DNA from: Corallium rubrum | Taxonomy: Eukaryota > Cnidaria > Anthozoa > Scleralcyonacea > Coralliidae | Length of the DNA: 64,000 nt | Direction of reading: 5' to 3' | Assembly (NCBI GenBank): GCA_964035015.1 | Contig: OZ036010.1 | Span: 8,580,173-8,644,172 of the forward strand | Shown here: positions 31,703 to 42,535 of the stretch, one piece after another | Numbering within the stretch: the stretch's first letter is position 1 | How the letters are laid out: the number at the start of each line of letters is the position of its first letter | Made by a program: the position numbers and the translations under genes | Notes under the pieces: generated by a model | Told to the model about the DNA's origin: nothing | The model's database searches: none | Seen by the model: the letters and a program-made list of their open reading frames with translations, nothing else

Positions 31703-31996
31703 ATAGATAATGGAAGGGGAACTGGATAGGAAACTTCAAACGAGGTTAAAGAACCGGAAACGTTGTTTGCACAACTTGCTATGGTAATTACACACTTGTA
31801 AGCAGCTAATGCACCTATTGCTGAAATTGGACAAAAGTGTAATATCACTTAAGTTCAGCAGTGTCTGATTTTAGCCATGTGGGACCACCCGTTAGGTGCA
31901 TTGCCCGCTTATAAGCGTAGAATTACCATAGCAAGTTGTGCAAACATCGTTTCCGGTTTCGTAAGTTTCCTATCCAGTTCCCCTTCCATTATCTAT
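31703..31996. mobile_element. MULE-like MITE with 9-bp target duplication
   Basis: ATAGATAATGGAAGGGGAAC is mirrored by GTTCCCCTTCCATTATCTAT. The arms extend about 110 bp each (AAACCGGAAACG, GTTTGCACAACTTGC). The 9 bp GCTTAAACC flank it on both sides (31694-31702 and 31997-32005). Long TIRs with 9-bp duplications are typical of Mutator-like elements. No ORF. The stretch 31210-31690 holds nothing else recognisable. Confidence 0.8.
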
Positions 31997-32274
31997 GCTT
32001 AAACCATGGCGATTTTCACGCGGTATTTATAAAAATCCAGAAGAAAAGGTTACCATAGAAGTAATGAAACAGGTACATCTGCTATGAATTTAACAAGACT
32101 AGTGTTCTGGGCGGTTTTGATTAAATTAAAAACCGTTAAACCACCGGACTCTAAACCGGTTAAACCACGGGCTGTAGGACAAACGCGATTTGAGGGTTTA
32201 AAAGTGTCCAAGAACTTCTTGAATGCGTATTAGTATTGCTTATCTATAATACAAATTATACGGTACCTTTACTA

Positions 32275-32953
32275 AAGCTTCTTTAAAGTCTTCGAAATTC
32301 TCTCAATAAAAATATAAGCTAGAACGAAGCTGCCATATTTACTCGACCCTCATTCGCACTATCACACGGCCTTACGTCACACGGGTACGAAATAAGAAAA
32401 TTGAGGGTAGGATCTTCGCATCATTCCATCCTCACTAGATCGAGGAAACGACACTTCCATATATGGTATAAACGTGTCCCAAACTTCCTTATATGGAAAC
32501 AACCTGTCCCCGTTGTCCAGAGACGGTTTTTCTCTGACGTCAGAAGCTTCGTGGTACATGGTCCGATTATCTCATTGGATTAGCAGGGTACCACGCCCAC
32601 TTTGATCCTACCCTCTCAATTTTCTTATTTCAACTGGGCGATGACGTATCGTGTGACGTACGGCCGTGTGATAGTGTGAAAGATTGGGTCGAGTAAATAT
32701 GTTTTAAAGCAGATTGAGAGAATTTCGAAGACTTTAACCCTTTGAGCCCCAGTATCAGAATACAAATTCTCCTTATTGACCTCCAAACATTTCATATAGT
32801 ACTGGTTGGGAGAATTTGTTTTAAAAACATCTTAGTTTAACTTTGGTGATCATTTCCTTTATTCTCATCACTTGTATGCTTGGTTAACCATCGATATTAT
32901 CAGGAGAAGATAGATGCTGATCACTCCTGGGGCTTAAAGGGTTAAAGAAGCTT
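32275..32953. mobile_element. fold-back element interrupted by a TTAA MITE
   Basis: AAGCTTCTTTAAAGTCTTCG at the left is mirrored by CGAAGAC...TTAAAGAAGCTT at the right once the MITE at 32738-32941 is set aside. Inner blocks (ACTATCACACGGCC, TTGAGGGTAGGATC) are mirrored too. Arms are about 140 bp around a core of about 180 bp. No convincing target duplication. Confidence 0.65.
32738..32941. mobile_element. piggyBac-like MITE nested in the fold-back element
   Basis: CCCTTTGAGCCCCAG versus CTGGGGCTTAAAGGG (one mismatch), flanked by TTAA at 32734-32737 and 32942-32945. Inserted in the right TIR of the surrounding fold-back element, so it is younger than that element. Confidence 0.8.
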
Positions 32954-32993
32954 GGCTCTCGGTCGAGTCTCCCCCTCCCCCGAGAGCCAAGCT
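32947..32993. repeat. hairpin
   Basis: AGCTTGGCTCTCGG pairs with CCGAGAGCCAAGCT around a C/T-rich loop. Confidence 0.7.
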
Positions 32994-33292
32994 ACGCAGG
33001 CTAGGTATAAAAAGGTGAGTTTGATGTTTGTTATCACTTTCTGAATAAAATTTTTGAAGCCAGTGTGATTGTGAAAATGTGAAGGTCTGAAGGAGCTCAA
33101 TCTAAATCAGTCAGATGGAGATTTAAAAAAAAGCCCTGCTATGGACAAAAATCTCCCAATTCCCCCCTCCCTTCATATGAAGAAGAACTTGTTCAGAAAA
33201 ATATTTCTGGTAATTGTAGTGTTGTAAAGAATGTAAATGAACTTTATTCCTCAAAATTTCAAAAGTATTCTGTGAGAAACTTTGAAATCAAA

Positions 33293-33293
<1 letters not shown>

Positions 33294-33346
<53 letters not shown>
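33294..33346. repeat. (TA)n microsatellite
   Basis: About 26 TA repeats. Flanking sequence from 32994 to 33615 has no supported gene. Confidence 0.95.
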
Positions 33347-33349
<3 letters not shown>

Positions 33350-33616
33350 TTAATATTGCGAGAGGGGAGATTGTTATTGATTGATGTGTGATAAGAGTCC
33401 GGGGATGTAATTGGTCATAATTTGGTCTCGGGTTGTTCCACAGCTTTTACTACAGAGTTGTTTTGCTTTAGAAATCTTCGCTTTTAAAAGCTTTTGCTAA
33501 GAAAATTGTAGGCAGTTATTTGTATAGTTATTCAGAAGACAATTTCCAAGGTACACACAGGAAGGATTATTAGTTACTGTTGATATTCAAAAAGTTAAGT
33601 CCCGGTCAAACGAGGA

Positions 33617-33785
33617 TGATCGACTCGTGATGGTGATGATGGTAATGGTGATGATAGTGCTGGTGGTGATGGTGATAACAGTGGTGGTGATGATGGTGGT
33701 TGTGATAATGGTGATGGTGGTGCATGATGTTGATGATGGTGGTGATTGTGATGATGGTGACAGTGGTGGTAGTAGTGGCAATGTC
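33617..33785 (+). repeat. GATGGTGAT-type minisatellite
   Basis: Imperfect repeats of GATGGTGATGATGGTGG. Peptides read from it are Thr/Ile/Pro/His low complexity. Confidence 0.85.
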
Positions 33786-33873
33786 TGACCTGACTCAACC
33801 CAAGCCACTTGACAGTGCACCAGAACATATAAATAATTACCTTAATATTGTAGTACAGTAATTAAAAGTATAC

Positions 33874-34103
33874 CTTCTAGCCTACCAATGGCAGCGTCAC
33901 ACTGGGCTTCCAACTTTTTTGTACCTGTCCTCCCATGCTTTGAATTATTATGCACAAACATGTTATCAGAATAGTCTAGTACTTCAGTTCCTGTAGAGAC
34001 CAGGATTTGAAACCTCCTCATAGCTCTAGGATTGCCTGCATTCTTCAGGCAGTTTTGATTGCATTTCATAAAGAACTTGAGATAATTTCTATGAGCAGAA
34101 CTC
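33874..34103 (-). CDS. coding exon, possibly upstream exon of the PWWP gene
   Basis: A 230-nt exon between acceptor ATTTTATCTAG and donor GTATAC encodes [40 protein letters not shown] and a closing [12 protein letters not shown] do not recognise the domain. It ends with a lone G, exactly what the PWWP exon at 31193 needs to complete its first Gly codon, so a splice to ...[12 protein letters not shown] is phase-compatible. That linkage is inference; HDGF proteins normally have PWWP at the very N-terminus. Confidence 0.5.
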
Positions 34104-34228
34104 CTAGATAAAATGATAATAAAACCTTAAAATATGAAAAATTAGAGAACACATAGACTGCAACCAGCACCAGATAATGGTGTTTACCATATCCAACTTA
34201 CCAGCCTAGCTCGCCAGATCTCAGGGGT

Positions 34229-34268
34229 GTATAGGAACGGGGGGGTGGGGGGGGGGGCAGAGGGGGCA
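34229..34268 (+). repeat. G-tract
   Basis: Runs of 7 and 11 G with GGGGGC following; G-quadruplex-compatible and prone to length error. Confidence 0.85.
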
Positions 34269-34458
34269 TGTGTCCCCCAAACATTGTTGTGAAATGTTCT
34301 TTTTGTAACAAAAATTAAATGCCCTTTTCTCAGTACAACATGTGCCTCAAGTGTCCTGTTGAAGCTTCACCCCCTGAACAAAGTGAAGGGGTGTTGTGGC
34401 TCTGAGATTTTAGGGTTGGCCAAGCAGAGCACAATTTTTCCAACGACAAACTTTTTCC

Positions 34459-34460
<2 letters not shown>

Positions 34461-34502
<42 letters not shown>
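34461..34502. repeat. (TA)n microsatellite
   Basis: About 21 TA repeats. Nothing else recognised from 34269 to 35010. Confidence 0.95.
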
Positions 34503-34506
<4 letters not shown>

Positions 34507-35010
34507 CATCTTCATAAAATGAGGTAAAAATACATATAATAAATTTAATTCCAAAGAAAAACTGTTATCACAGAGCTTTAGAAGGAATTTATATGCATGG
34601 AAATTCACAAGCCAAAAAAATTAGTGCACGCATGCAAGTTTACACCCAGCATAGATATCAGACCTTGTCCTACAGAGCAGTGCTACATGTGCCTATTGAC
34701 ACGTACTGCACGAACAAACTAACCAATGCTCCCCAGCCACGACACCTCTGACAAAGTGCCCTATTTACTCTTTCATGCTTGAAGTAACTTTATTATGTTT
34801 TTTGCCCATGCACTTTCAGATCAATTTATTCATCTTAGGGAGGCATGTTTTAAACACACAAGATGGAAGCTAGTTTGACAGTACATGAGGTTAAATTACA
34901 TATTATTTTCTGTCAGTGATAAATTAACATTATTTACTATGTGTACCTGTCAATGATTGGATTTGAGGGGGTCTCATTCCTGTTCCCACACGACTTGTTT
35001 TCACAGCATC

Positions 35011-35130
35011 TAGTTTAGTTTAGTTTAGTTTAATAAAATTCGTCGCAAAGTACATTACATACACAAAAACATAAATACATACATATAAATACATTGATTA
35101 ATTAATACATACATACATACATAAATAAAT
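35011..35130 (-). repeat. TTTAG and ACATACAT-type tandem repeats
   Basis: (TTTAG)n at 35012-35030, then ACATACATACAT/AAATAAAT repeats. On the minus strand this would be a 3' tail of (TAAAC)n type behind the exon at 35233-35394. Confidence 0.6.
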
Positions 35131-35232
35131 ATGACTAATACGCGACAGGGGGGGAAACAGGAAAAACATCCCAATTGATAACCTCCCCTGCTATGTATTA
35201 CCAAATAAAATTAGAAAAATGTTAAATAATAA

Positions 35233-35394
35233 TTATTTGCTAATCTGTCTAACGTCAGATATGATTTTACTTCTGAGAAGAACCCAGTCAGAGCTATTTA
35301 TACTAATTTTACTCCAGTACCTGCACATAACTTCATGCGTAAGAAGAACTCTTCTCAGTTCGGGATTTTTATCTTGTCCCTCATACAGAATGAC
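35233..35394 (-). CDS. terminal exon, unidentified protein
   Basis: After acceptor TTGTGATTATAG the frame reads [20 protein letters not shown], then [20 protein letters not shown] and ends DVRQISK-stop (53 aa). The composition is protein-like. An in-frame stop directly precedes the acceptor, so splicing would be required. It could be a host gene's last exon or the C-terminus of a LINE ORF, given the TAAAC-type tail downstream. Family not recognised. Confidence 0.45.
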   Translation of the reverse strand, partial: VILYEGQDKNPELRRVLLTHEVMCRYWSKISINSSDWVLLRSKIISDVRQISK

Positions 35395-36041
35395 CTATAA
35401 TCACAATTAAAGTGACATGATAAGTTGTACAATGTCATTAATACATGTAGTGCATGTGGTACATTTGCAATCTTGGTGTAATGTACAAACAGAATGAACA
35501 AACGTCCACCGAATGTCCATTACATTACACCAAGCTCGCAAACATACCACATGCACTACATGTATATGTACAACTTATCATGCAGGTTCAAACCCTGTCT
35601 GGGGCTCAGAAATCTTTTCTGAGTAATTGAGTTTGATGAACATCCACCAAACTCTAGCTGTTAAATTACAATTAAGGTAACAATACTAGTCATACTATAT
35701 GGTACTGTGCATTACAATGGATATCCCAAGACACCCCCTGGAAGTATGTCATGGCTTTTAGATAAATCAAGATATTTTTATTGTTTTAATATCCCATAAA
35801 ATAAGTATTAAGCTCTTTGTAAAAAGTATAAAAGATAAAAAGAAAAACAAGGACCTCCTTTGAAATTGAGTCCACGAGTCTCACATCCAGTTGCTGTTTA
35901 GCTCTTTCACCTAAAAGACAAGCTTTATAAGATGGCATTCAGAGATTGGATATACTGACTGGACCATTAGTGGGTTAATTATTAGAGAGATGTTTAAAAA
36001 AAACAAGTCATCCCACTAACCAGGCTAGCTCACAAGCCTAA
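35395..36041. other. non-genic stretch
   Basis: A pair of inverted fragments (GCATGTGGTACATTTGC at about 35451, mirrored near 35535-35555). No gene seen. Confidence 0.4.
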
Positions 36042-36240
36042 AGGCGGATTTCCAGTCCTCGCACGAAGCAACTCGCAGCTCGCTGCGAGTACTCGCAAGC
36101 TCGCTGCGAGTGTTTCAGCGCTCGTGGGAGATAGTTGAAAATTTTGAACTATTTTTCACTCGCAGCAAATTCGCGCAGTAAATAAACCAATCAAAAGACA
36201 GTTTCCAGTCACATGCTTCTGTTTTCAAAAATCAAAATGC
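36042..36240. mobile_element. Harbinger-like terminal sequence, one end only
   Basis: AGGCGGATTTCCAGTCCTCG resembles the TIR of the MITE at 16226 and follows TAA (36039-36041). Inner CTCGCTGCGAGT repeats form hairpins. The opposite end was not found in the next few kilobases. Confidence 0.45.
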
Positions 36241-36253
36241 TTCTGTTTTCAAA

Positions 36254-36407
36254 ATGGCCGACAGGTGGAGTGATGAGAAGGTCGAAGTTCTTATAGAAAC
36301 TGTAAGAAAATATTCTGCATTGTACATGATAAAGAGCAGAAGCTATAGAGACAAAACACAAAAGGAAAATGCGTGGAAAGCGGTTGCAATGGAGGTTGAT
36401 ATGCCTG
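36254..36407 (+). CDS. first exon of a MADF-domain protein
   Basis: ATG at 36254 opens MADRWSDEKVEVLIETVRKY, then SALYMIKSRSYRDKTQKENA and WKAVAMEVDMPG, stopping at a GTAAGT donor at 36408. The order W...LI..V...LY......Y.D...K..AW..VA is the MADF (Myb/SANT-like in Adf-1) helix pattern. MADF proteins are DNA binders; many invertebrate copies accompany Harbinger transposases as their DNA-binding partner. It sits about 200 bp inside a Harbinger-like end, so a transposon origin is likely. Later exons were not found. Confidence 0.7.
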
Positions 36408-36483
36408 GTAAGTCAAGTGTACGGAGTATTTAAAACATTTATATATTATTATGTCAGACATTCAGCTAGTCTTTGATGTAATA

Positions 36484-36619
36484 GTTCAAACACGAGTGGG
36501 ACTTTACAGGGATTTCAAAACACCGAGGGGAGTTGAAAATACGAGGCGAAGCCGAGTATTTTTAACGAACTTCGAGGTGTTTTGAAATCCCTGTAAAGTC
36601 CTCCTACTCGTGTTTGAAC
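36484..36619. mobile_element. 136-nt hairpin MITE with GAGGCGAAGCCGAG core
   Basis: GTTCAAACACGAGTGGGACT pairs with AGTCCTCCTACTCGTGTTTGAAC, and AGGGATTTCAAAACACCGAG is mirrored inside. The loop holds GAGGCGAAGCCGAG. Sequence after it (36640-36780) matches 2090-2260, so both belong to a longer repeat family. Confidence 0.75.
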
Positions 36620-36780
36620 ACAGTTGTTTGAACGAACTTCTAAAACTCGCGTGTATTTTGAGAGAAAATCAAGGTGAAAGTTCGCTTAATTTATGTAATT
36701 TCTCTCGCTGATTTCAAACGTCCTCTACGGTACTGATTTCCTTTGTCTTTTCTCATGAATTATTAATGAGTTTTTGAATT

Positions 36781-37819
36781 ACAAATTAGATGTAGTTTCT
36801 TGTCTACTCAACATGCACAATAGGATTTAGGTAAAATAAAGACTTTTTATTAATGTCGACTCTTCAGCAATTATGGGATATGGTTTAGTCGACAGCACTC
36901 AGCAGTGTTTCATTAGGATATCCAAACACCACACTGAGAAATTTCGTTAAAAACATGGTTTTTTGAGCAAACTTCGAAGTATATTTTCTTTGAAGCTTTT
37001 CATGGTGTACTTATAAAATTCTGACACAATTGTGGGTTTTCACCACGTATTTTATTTAACTTATCATCTAGTATTTCGACTATCTGTCACAGGCACAATC
37101 ATTGTCCCTGCATGCGCGCAGCCATTCTTTAATATCACTCTGAAGAACTCTGGTCAAGACAGACTGACGTGTGCACTACAGACTACCGGAGCCGACGATT
37201 TGATACTAAAGATTTAGTAAATATAGCCTATGTTTTATCAATTACCAGCTAGTATTAACAAAAATTACCCTACCGTCGTTGAAAGTAACTCCAATCCGAT
37301 AGCGAAGGCCGTTACAGCTTATTTGGTCGTCCTAAATTTATCGAAGGGAAATACACAGCACGTGTTTTGATATTAACTTATTACTTACGAGTATTAATTT
37401 AATCTGTTTTCTGTCATTCAAAATAAACATGTACAGTCTAACAATTCCCCGCACAGCTTTACCTGCTTAATAAAATCTACGAACTCCGCTGTTCCGACTT
37501 GTATTGGTGAGTAAAATTGGTCGAATAAAGCTAGGACAAAGCTAAAGAAATTGCTTTTTCGAATGTCTCCGGGGGGCTGCTTTTCAAAGCGTACGCGAAA
37601 AACAGAACTTGTTTGCTGAAGCCTGAAAAACACGGAAGACAAAAAGGATTAAAAATTATACAAATACTATCCCAAAGGAACAAAACCAGTGCAGACAAAT
37701 ACACAAGAGAAGGTCGAATGCGACCCTTTGAGACCAACGTGTATACCTTTGAAGCGAGCAGAGCGACAGCTCTTTTTCGAAAACATACCGGAAAATCATT
37801 TCGATTTCTTTTTACGTAC
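36781..37819. other. stretch without a firm gene
   Basis: A possible minus-strand exon between TTTCTTTAG and GTAAAG (about 37464-37544) would read PIQVGTAEFVDFIKQ; it is weakly supported and unidentified. The rest shows no coding signal. Confidence 0.3.
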
Positions 37820-37932
37820 CTCTTGCCGTTTTCTGGCTTTTGAGACCAGTCAGTTGGAGTTTTGTCTTCTGTTAAGGGCAGTTTGCCCACAGCTGCTTGG
37901 CTCTGCATTCCACCACTGAGGCTAGTCTTCAA
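37820..37932 (-). CDS. possible first coding exon, unidentified
   Basis: ATG at 37932 opens MKTSLSGGMQSQAAVGKLPL and continues polar to a GTACGT donor at 37819. It is hydrophilic and disordered-looking. It lies divergently just upstream of the plus-strand ATG at 38069, so the two could share a promoter region, which has a TATAAAAAAAA at about 37995. Low certainty. Confidence 0.3.
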
Positions 37933-38068
37933 AATATGATAAATAGCTGTGGTGCGGTCGAGTGTCAGACTACAGTATACTAACTACAGGGTGTATAAAA
38001 AAAAGGCTACCCTTAGAAAATATAATATAATATATATAATAACCATATCCAAAGGTTCATACTCGAAG

Positions 38069-38610
38069 ATGTATTTTAACACCTTCTTTGCCGTATTAAT
38101 ATTACTACTCGTGGGCTCACTAATAGCACATACAGAATCCAAAAGAACTGCGAGTTCACCCAAATATCTGTTCAGTTCGGAGTCAAATATCCCATATGGC
38201 ATACCCGAAGGAGCTTTCGTTGTTTCTCAACATCAACAAGAACGTCCTGGCAGTTCAAACGAGGAAGAAAACGAAGGCCATTTGAGATTCAGACGTCGAA
38301 GTGAGCCGCGGCTCTCCACCCCTCCTCCACCTACTGTAATTCCTTCTCAAGAACTGCTCATTCGATGGACCGAAGACGAAGGATTCACTTCGACTGGCTC
38401 GATTGTAGCTTCGTGTCGAAAATCGGAAAACGGGGTCGACAGACCTCCTTTGATATTCGTCTCCTGCGATTGCGGTTCGAGTTGGAGTAACGTTACGGAC
38501 GAATTTGTTACGGAAAAGGGCAATACTTTTTGGTTGAAGGCCTACTACAACGTGCCAAAGAAACTGAATTTTATATTGGCGATGAAGTCTACCGATTATT
38601 GTTATCAACG
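38069..38610 (+). CDS. sortilin-like secreted N-terminus (partial), fused to LINE
   Basis: ATG 38069 begins MYFNTFFAVLILLLVGSLIA, a good signal peptide, followed by an acidic propeptide-like stretch, a basic furin-type site (RFRRRSE) and LLIRWTEDEG...IFVSCDCGSSWSNVTDEF...LNFILAMKST. Signal peptide, furin-cleaved propeptide, then an aspartate/glycine-tryptophan repeat start is the order in VPS10/sortilin receptors. The similarity is weak and judged by eye. The frame runs straight into the LINE ORF with no stop. Either a LINE inserted in a host exon, or the element captured this N-terminus. Confidence 0.4.
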
Positions 38611-41600
38611 GCGAAGGCGAACTCGGCGGGGACTACATTCGTGTGCCTCTGTGTTTGTCAAGCATGGTTACCTTTGCATTGCTTTGGATTGGGAAAGAAA
38701 TTTTTTGCTTCAATGCGGAGACGTGTCATCAAATCCTGGACCTCAATCGAACTTTTCTAATACATATTATGGAGGAAGAAATGCTTCGTATAATTGTTTA
38801 AATTGCTTTCTACAAAATGCCCGAAGTCTAAAGGCGATTGTTCGTGTTGGAAATTCACGCGAAGCTAAATATTCCACATTGCAGGATATTGCCTACAGTT
38901 GTGATTTAGATATTATATGCATAACAGAAACATGGTTAAATGATTCAATTGAAAACTGTGAACTGCTTCCACGTGGTTATAATATATATCGTCAAGACAG
39001 AAAAGATCGAATTGGTGGTGGAGTATTGATTGCAGTGAAAAGTATTTTTGCTTCCAGGGAACTTCCTAAACCTGTTGAACTTGAAGCAGTCGTGGTTGAA
39101 TTAGATCTATCTCAAAATCGTAAGTTGTTGTTCGTAAATTGCTATCGGCCGCCAAATGATACGGGTTCATTTCTTACGACATTTTCATTATTGTTAAACT
39201 CCATACACTTGTATTCTTATTATGGAGTATTTATTACTGGTGATTTTAATTATCCAAAACTTGAATGGCTTGAGGGTTCAGGTTTTTCAAGCAGTAGCGA
39301 AAATGAGGAACACCAATTTGCCAATATCTTATTGGACAAATGTTTTCTCCGGATGGTTGATACTCCAACTCGGGGTGAAAATCTTTTGGATTTGGTCTGT
39401 GTAAATTCTCCCGAACTATTGACTTATATTGAGACTGGGATTGAAGTTTCAAACGTTGGTCTTACTTCAGATCATTACCCAATATTATTTAATATAAACA
39501 CTCTCCTCAAATTTGACAAGACTGTCAGAAGTAAATATAATTTTGGAAAAGCAGATTTTGCCTCATTAAATAAGACTCTATTTCTGCTGCCGTTAAGTAG
39601 TGGAATAGAAAACATTACAGACCAAAAGGAATTAGATGCACAGTGGGAAATATGGACTGATATGGTTCTTGGAGCTGTTCAAGTAAATATTCCTAAGATT
39701 AAAATTCTAAATTCAAACAAACCGCCTTGGATAAAGAATGATTTACTTCATGCTATTAAGCGAAAGAGAACATTATGGCGTAAATTTAGAAGAAGTAAAG
39801 ATCCCAAACTATTCGAAAAGTTCCGAAAGGAAAGGCAGAGAATAAAAAATTGGGTCCGAGCAGAAAGAAAATCATATCTTACTCAAATTGCAAATGAGAT
39901 AAATTCAAATCCTAAGAGATTTTGGTCGTTTTTCTCCTTCAAGAACAAAAGAAAATCAATTCCAGCTGCTGTTACCTATAAAAATGTCACTATAACGGAA
40001 AATAAATCCAAAGCTGAAGCTTTTAATCATTTTTTTCAATCTGTTTTTAAAGATCATTCTTGTTGTGAGGCTTCTGATGAACATTTCGATGAAATGACTA
40101 CTGATTGTCTTGAGATTATACAAACTTCAGTTGACGAGATTATTAATTTATTGACTTCACTTGATTGCAGTAAAGCGTCTGGACCAGATAATATTCCCAC
40201 GAGAGTCCTTAAAGAATGTGCAACTTCATTAGCACCATCAATTACAGCATTTATAAACTGTTCTTTACAAAACGGTTTATGTTTATCGGCGTGGAAAAAA
40301 GCTAACATCTCTCCCATTTATAAGAAAAACAAACGAGAGGAAGTTGTTAATTATCGTCAAATTTCCCTCTTACCAATTGTCTCAAAGATACAAGAAAAGT
40401 GTGTTGCCCTTCGTTTTATCCAACATATTTGTGCTTTTATTCGGAGATCTCAACATGGCTTTCGGAAAGGGTTATCTTGTGTTACCCAATTGTTACAAGT
40501 TTTACATGAAATTGGTGCAACACTTGATAAGGGAGTGGAAACTGATGTGATTTACTTGGATTTTGCGAAAGCTTTTGACTCGGTATGCCATCAGCGTTTA
40601 CTGATCAAGATTAAATCTTTTGGTATTCGCGGTGCGCTGTTAAAGTGGTTTGAAAATTATTTATCTGGGAGAAAACAAAGGGTTGTTATAAATGGAGAAA
40701 ATTCGCAGTGGGCTGATGTTATGTCAGGAGTACCCCAAGGCTCGATTCTTGGGCCGATATTGTTTATAGTGTATATAAACGACATGCCGGATGTTATAAA
40801 TCATTGTAAATTAGTGATGTTTGCTGACGATTCAAAGTGTTTTAAAGCCGTTGGCAAAATCAGCGACAGCGTTGCCCTACAGGACGATTTAAATGCCTTA
40901 ACCAGTTGGTCGAAAACAAACGAACTATCTTTCCAGCCATCTAAATGTAAAAATCTTCGTGTTAGTCGAAAAAAGCGTAAATTAAACTGTACCTATAATG
41001 TTGATGGTGTGAATATCGATTTGGTAAATTCGGAGAAAGATCTTGGAGTTATGGTTACAAGTGATCTTACGTGGAATGAACATATAAAGATGATATTGGC
41101 TAAAGCAAACAAAATGTTAGCTTTCCTAAAACGTAAATGTGCGAAGGATCTAAAACCAGATATACTTAAACTATTGTATATGTCACTGGTTAGATCAAAC
41201 CTATCTTATTGTTCTCAAGTTTGGGCTCCTCAATCATCTATCAATCAGCTGATTCTGGTGGAAAGCATACAGCGACGAGCTACCAAATATATGTGTAAAC
41301 GGTCGGAGCTTTCTTATAAAGAACGTTTAATTTATTTAAAGTTATTGCCTATAAATTATTGGTTAGAATTCTTAGATCTTGTTGTTTTTTTTAAATGTAA
41401 ATTAGGCCTAATTTTGATGAATTTAGATGATTACTTATATTATTGTAATACTCGTACTCGTCGAGGTAAAACTGGTTTAGCTTTAAACGTTAAACACTGT
41501 AAAACATCACTCTATCGTGATTCATACTTTAATAGAATAGTCCATTTGTGGAATGCTATCCCCAGCACTATTCAAACTTGTGAGACAATTTCAAGTTTTA

Positions 41601-41728
41601 AAAAGCAACTTAAGGCTTTTTATGTTGAAAGACTAAATTCGTTATTTGATGGGGACAATATTCGTACTTATAAACTTGTGTGTCCTAAATGTCGTCGTAT
41701 AAATGTTATGTCTGTTTGTTCTTGTTAA
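38611..41728 (+). CDS. LINE ORF2, CR1/L2-like: AP endonuclease and reverse transcriptase
   Basis: Uninterrupted from the junction to TAA at 41726. A 2A-like motif (LLQCGDVSSNPGP, nt about 38703-38744) precedes the endonuclease: QNARSL, ICITETWL, FITGDFNYPKL, TSDHYPI. The reverse transcriptase follows: NISPIYKK...VVNYRQISLLPIVSK (usual YRPISL has Q for P), QHGFRKG, DVIYLDFAKAFDSV (motif A), SGVPQGSILGP (motif B), and LVMFADDSK (motif C, the FADD aspartates) near nt 40818. The C-terminal part ends CPKCRR...SVCSC. With key aspartates intact this copy could still be active or was so recently. ORF1 is not present upstream. Confidence 0.9.
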
Positions 41729-41892
41729 TTATACATTTTGTGTAATATAATGTCATTATTATCATGTATTAGGTTATTTTATTTTTATTTTGAGTGATGA
41801 TTAGGTGTACTATCTAGTATGGGACCTCGTGTCCTTTTGTAGTTGCACCTGCCTCTTGGCAAATTTTTTAAAATAAAAAATAAAAAAAAATA
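41729..41892 (+). repeat. LINE 3' UTR and A-rich tail
   Basis: A short UTR ends in AAAATAAAAAATAAAAAAAA and marks the 3' end of the element. Beyond it the sequence matches 54309 onward. Confidence 0.75.
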
Positions 41893-42535
41893 ACGATGTT
41901 GGTCCGATACTACAAAATGTTTTAGATGGTAACATCTGTAAAACAACTCACATGAGGGGAAGGGACCCCTTCTACGTTTCTACCATTGGTACCAATCGTA
42001 CCAATGGTAAATGATTGGCGCCAATGGTATCCGCAAAGGCCAAGTTTACGTATTTCATCCGGTAGTAATGGCCAACATATCGCTCCACATTTCTCAACAA
42101 AATCTTAAAATCAAACGCGAAGCCTCCATGCGCGCACAATACTAAAAAAGACAAAATCACACATGATAGCTTTTCGCACTCACACACAGTTGATCTTAAT
42201 GTTTGCCCAGTGAACTCACTGAATACGCCGCCGAAAAGGTCTCTTTTTGACCACTAAATAGCTGTATTTCAACAAAGATAAACTCAAGGCTTTTAAAGTT
42301 TTTAAACTTTGAATGATACTCGAAATACTGAACTTGGACTTATCGGCCCACTTCATCTAGAGCGCATGATTGCCATCAACGCTATTCCGTTACTTCGTTA
42401 TGCGCGTGTTTGCCATCGAGGCTATTCCGCAACAGCCATACCTGGGCGAACTTTCTCCAGTATACCATGTTTCTTATTCTTCTCATGCACCTTCTTTCTC
42501 AGGTTTTTAACCCACTTCGCAAAACAAAATACAAA
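41893..42535 (+). repeat. duplicated genomic segment, copy 1
   Basis: Begins ACGATGTTGGTCCGATACTA and matches 54309-54962 in three collinear blocks, then 58508-58690. In the second copy a 3.5-kb insertion separates the last two blocks. The upstream limit coincides with the LINE tail. Confidence 0.85.
42030..42141 (-). pseudogene. duplicated exonuclease exon, truncated
   Basis: Same as the exon at 54616-54749 from its acceptor to LAFADT, then diverges before the donor, so the copy lacks the VLCKQ end and a splice site. A partner exon (42442-42514) is also present, matching 58614-58686. Confidence 0.7.

Noticed and set aside
32401..32583. Overlapping 60-aa frames in both strands at 32.4-32.6 kb
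   Set aside because: They lie in the core of a fold-back element and show no protein-like features.
35219..35410. Plus-strand 63-aa frame
   Set aside because: Antisense shadow of the more protein-like minus-strand terminal exon at 35233-35394.
38530..39452. Short frames overlapping the LINE ORF2 on either strand
   Set aside because: Shadows of the long, motif-bearing LINE reading frame.
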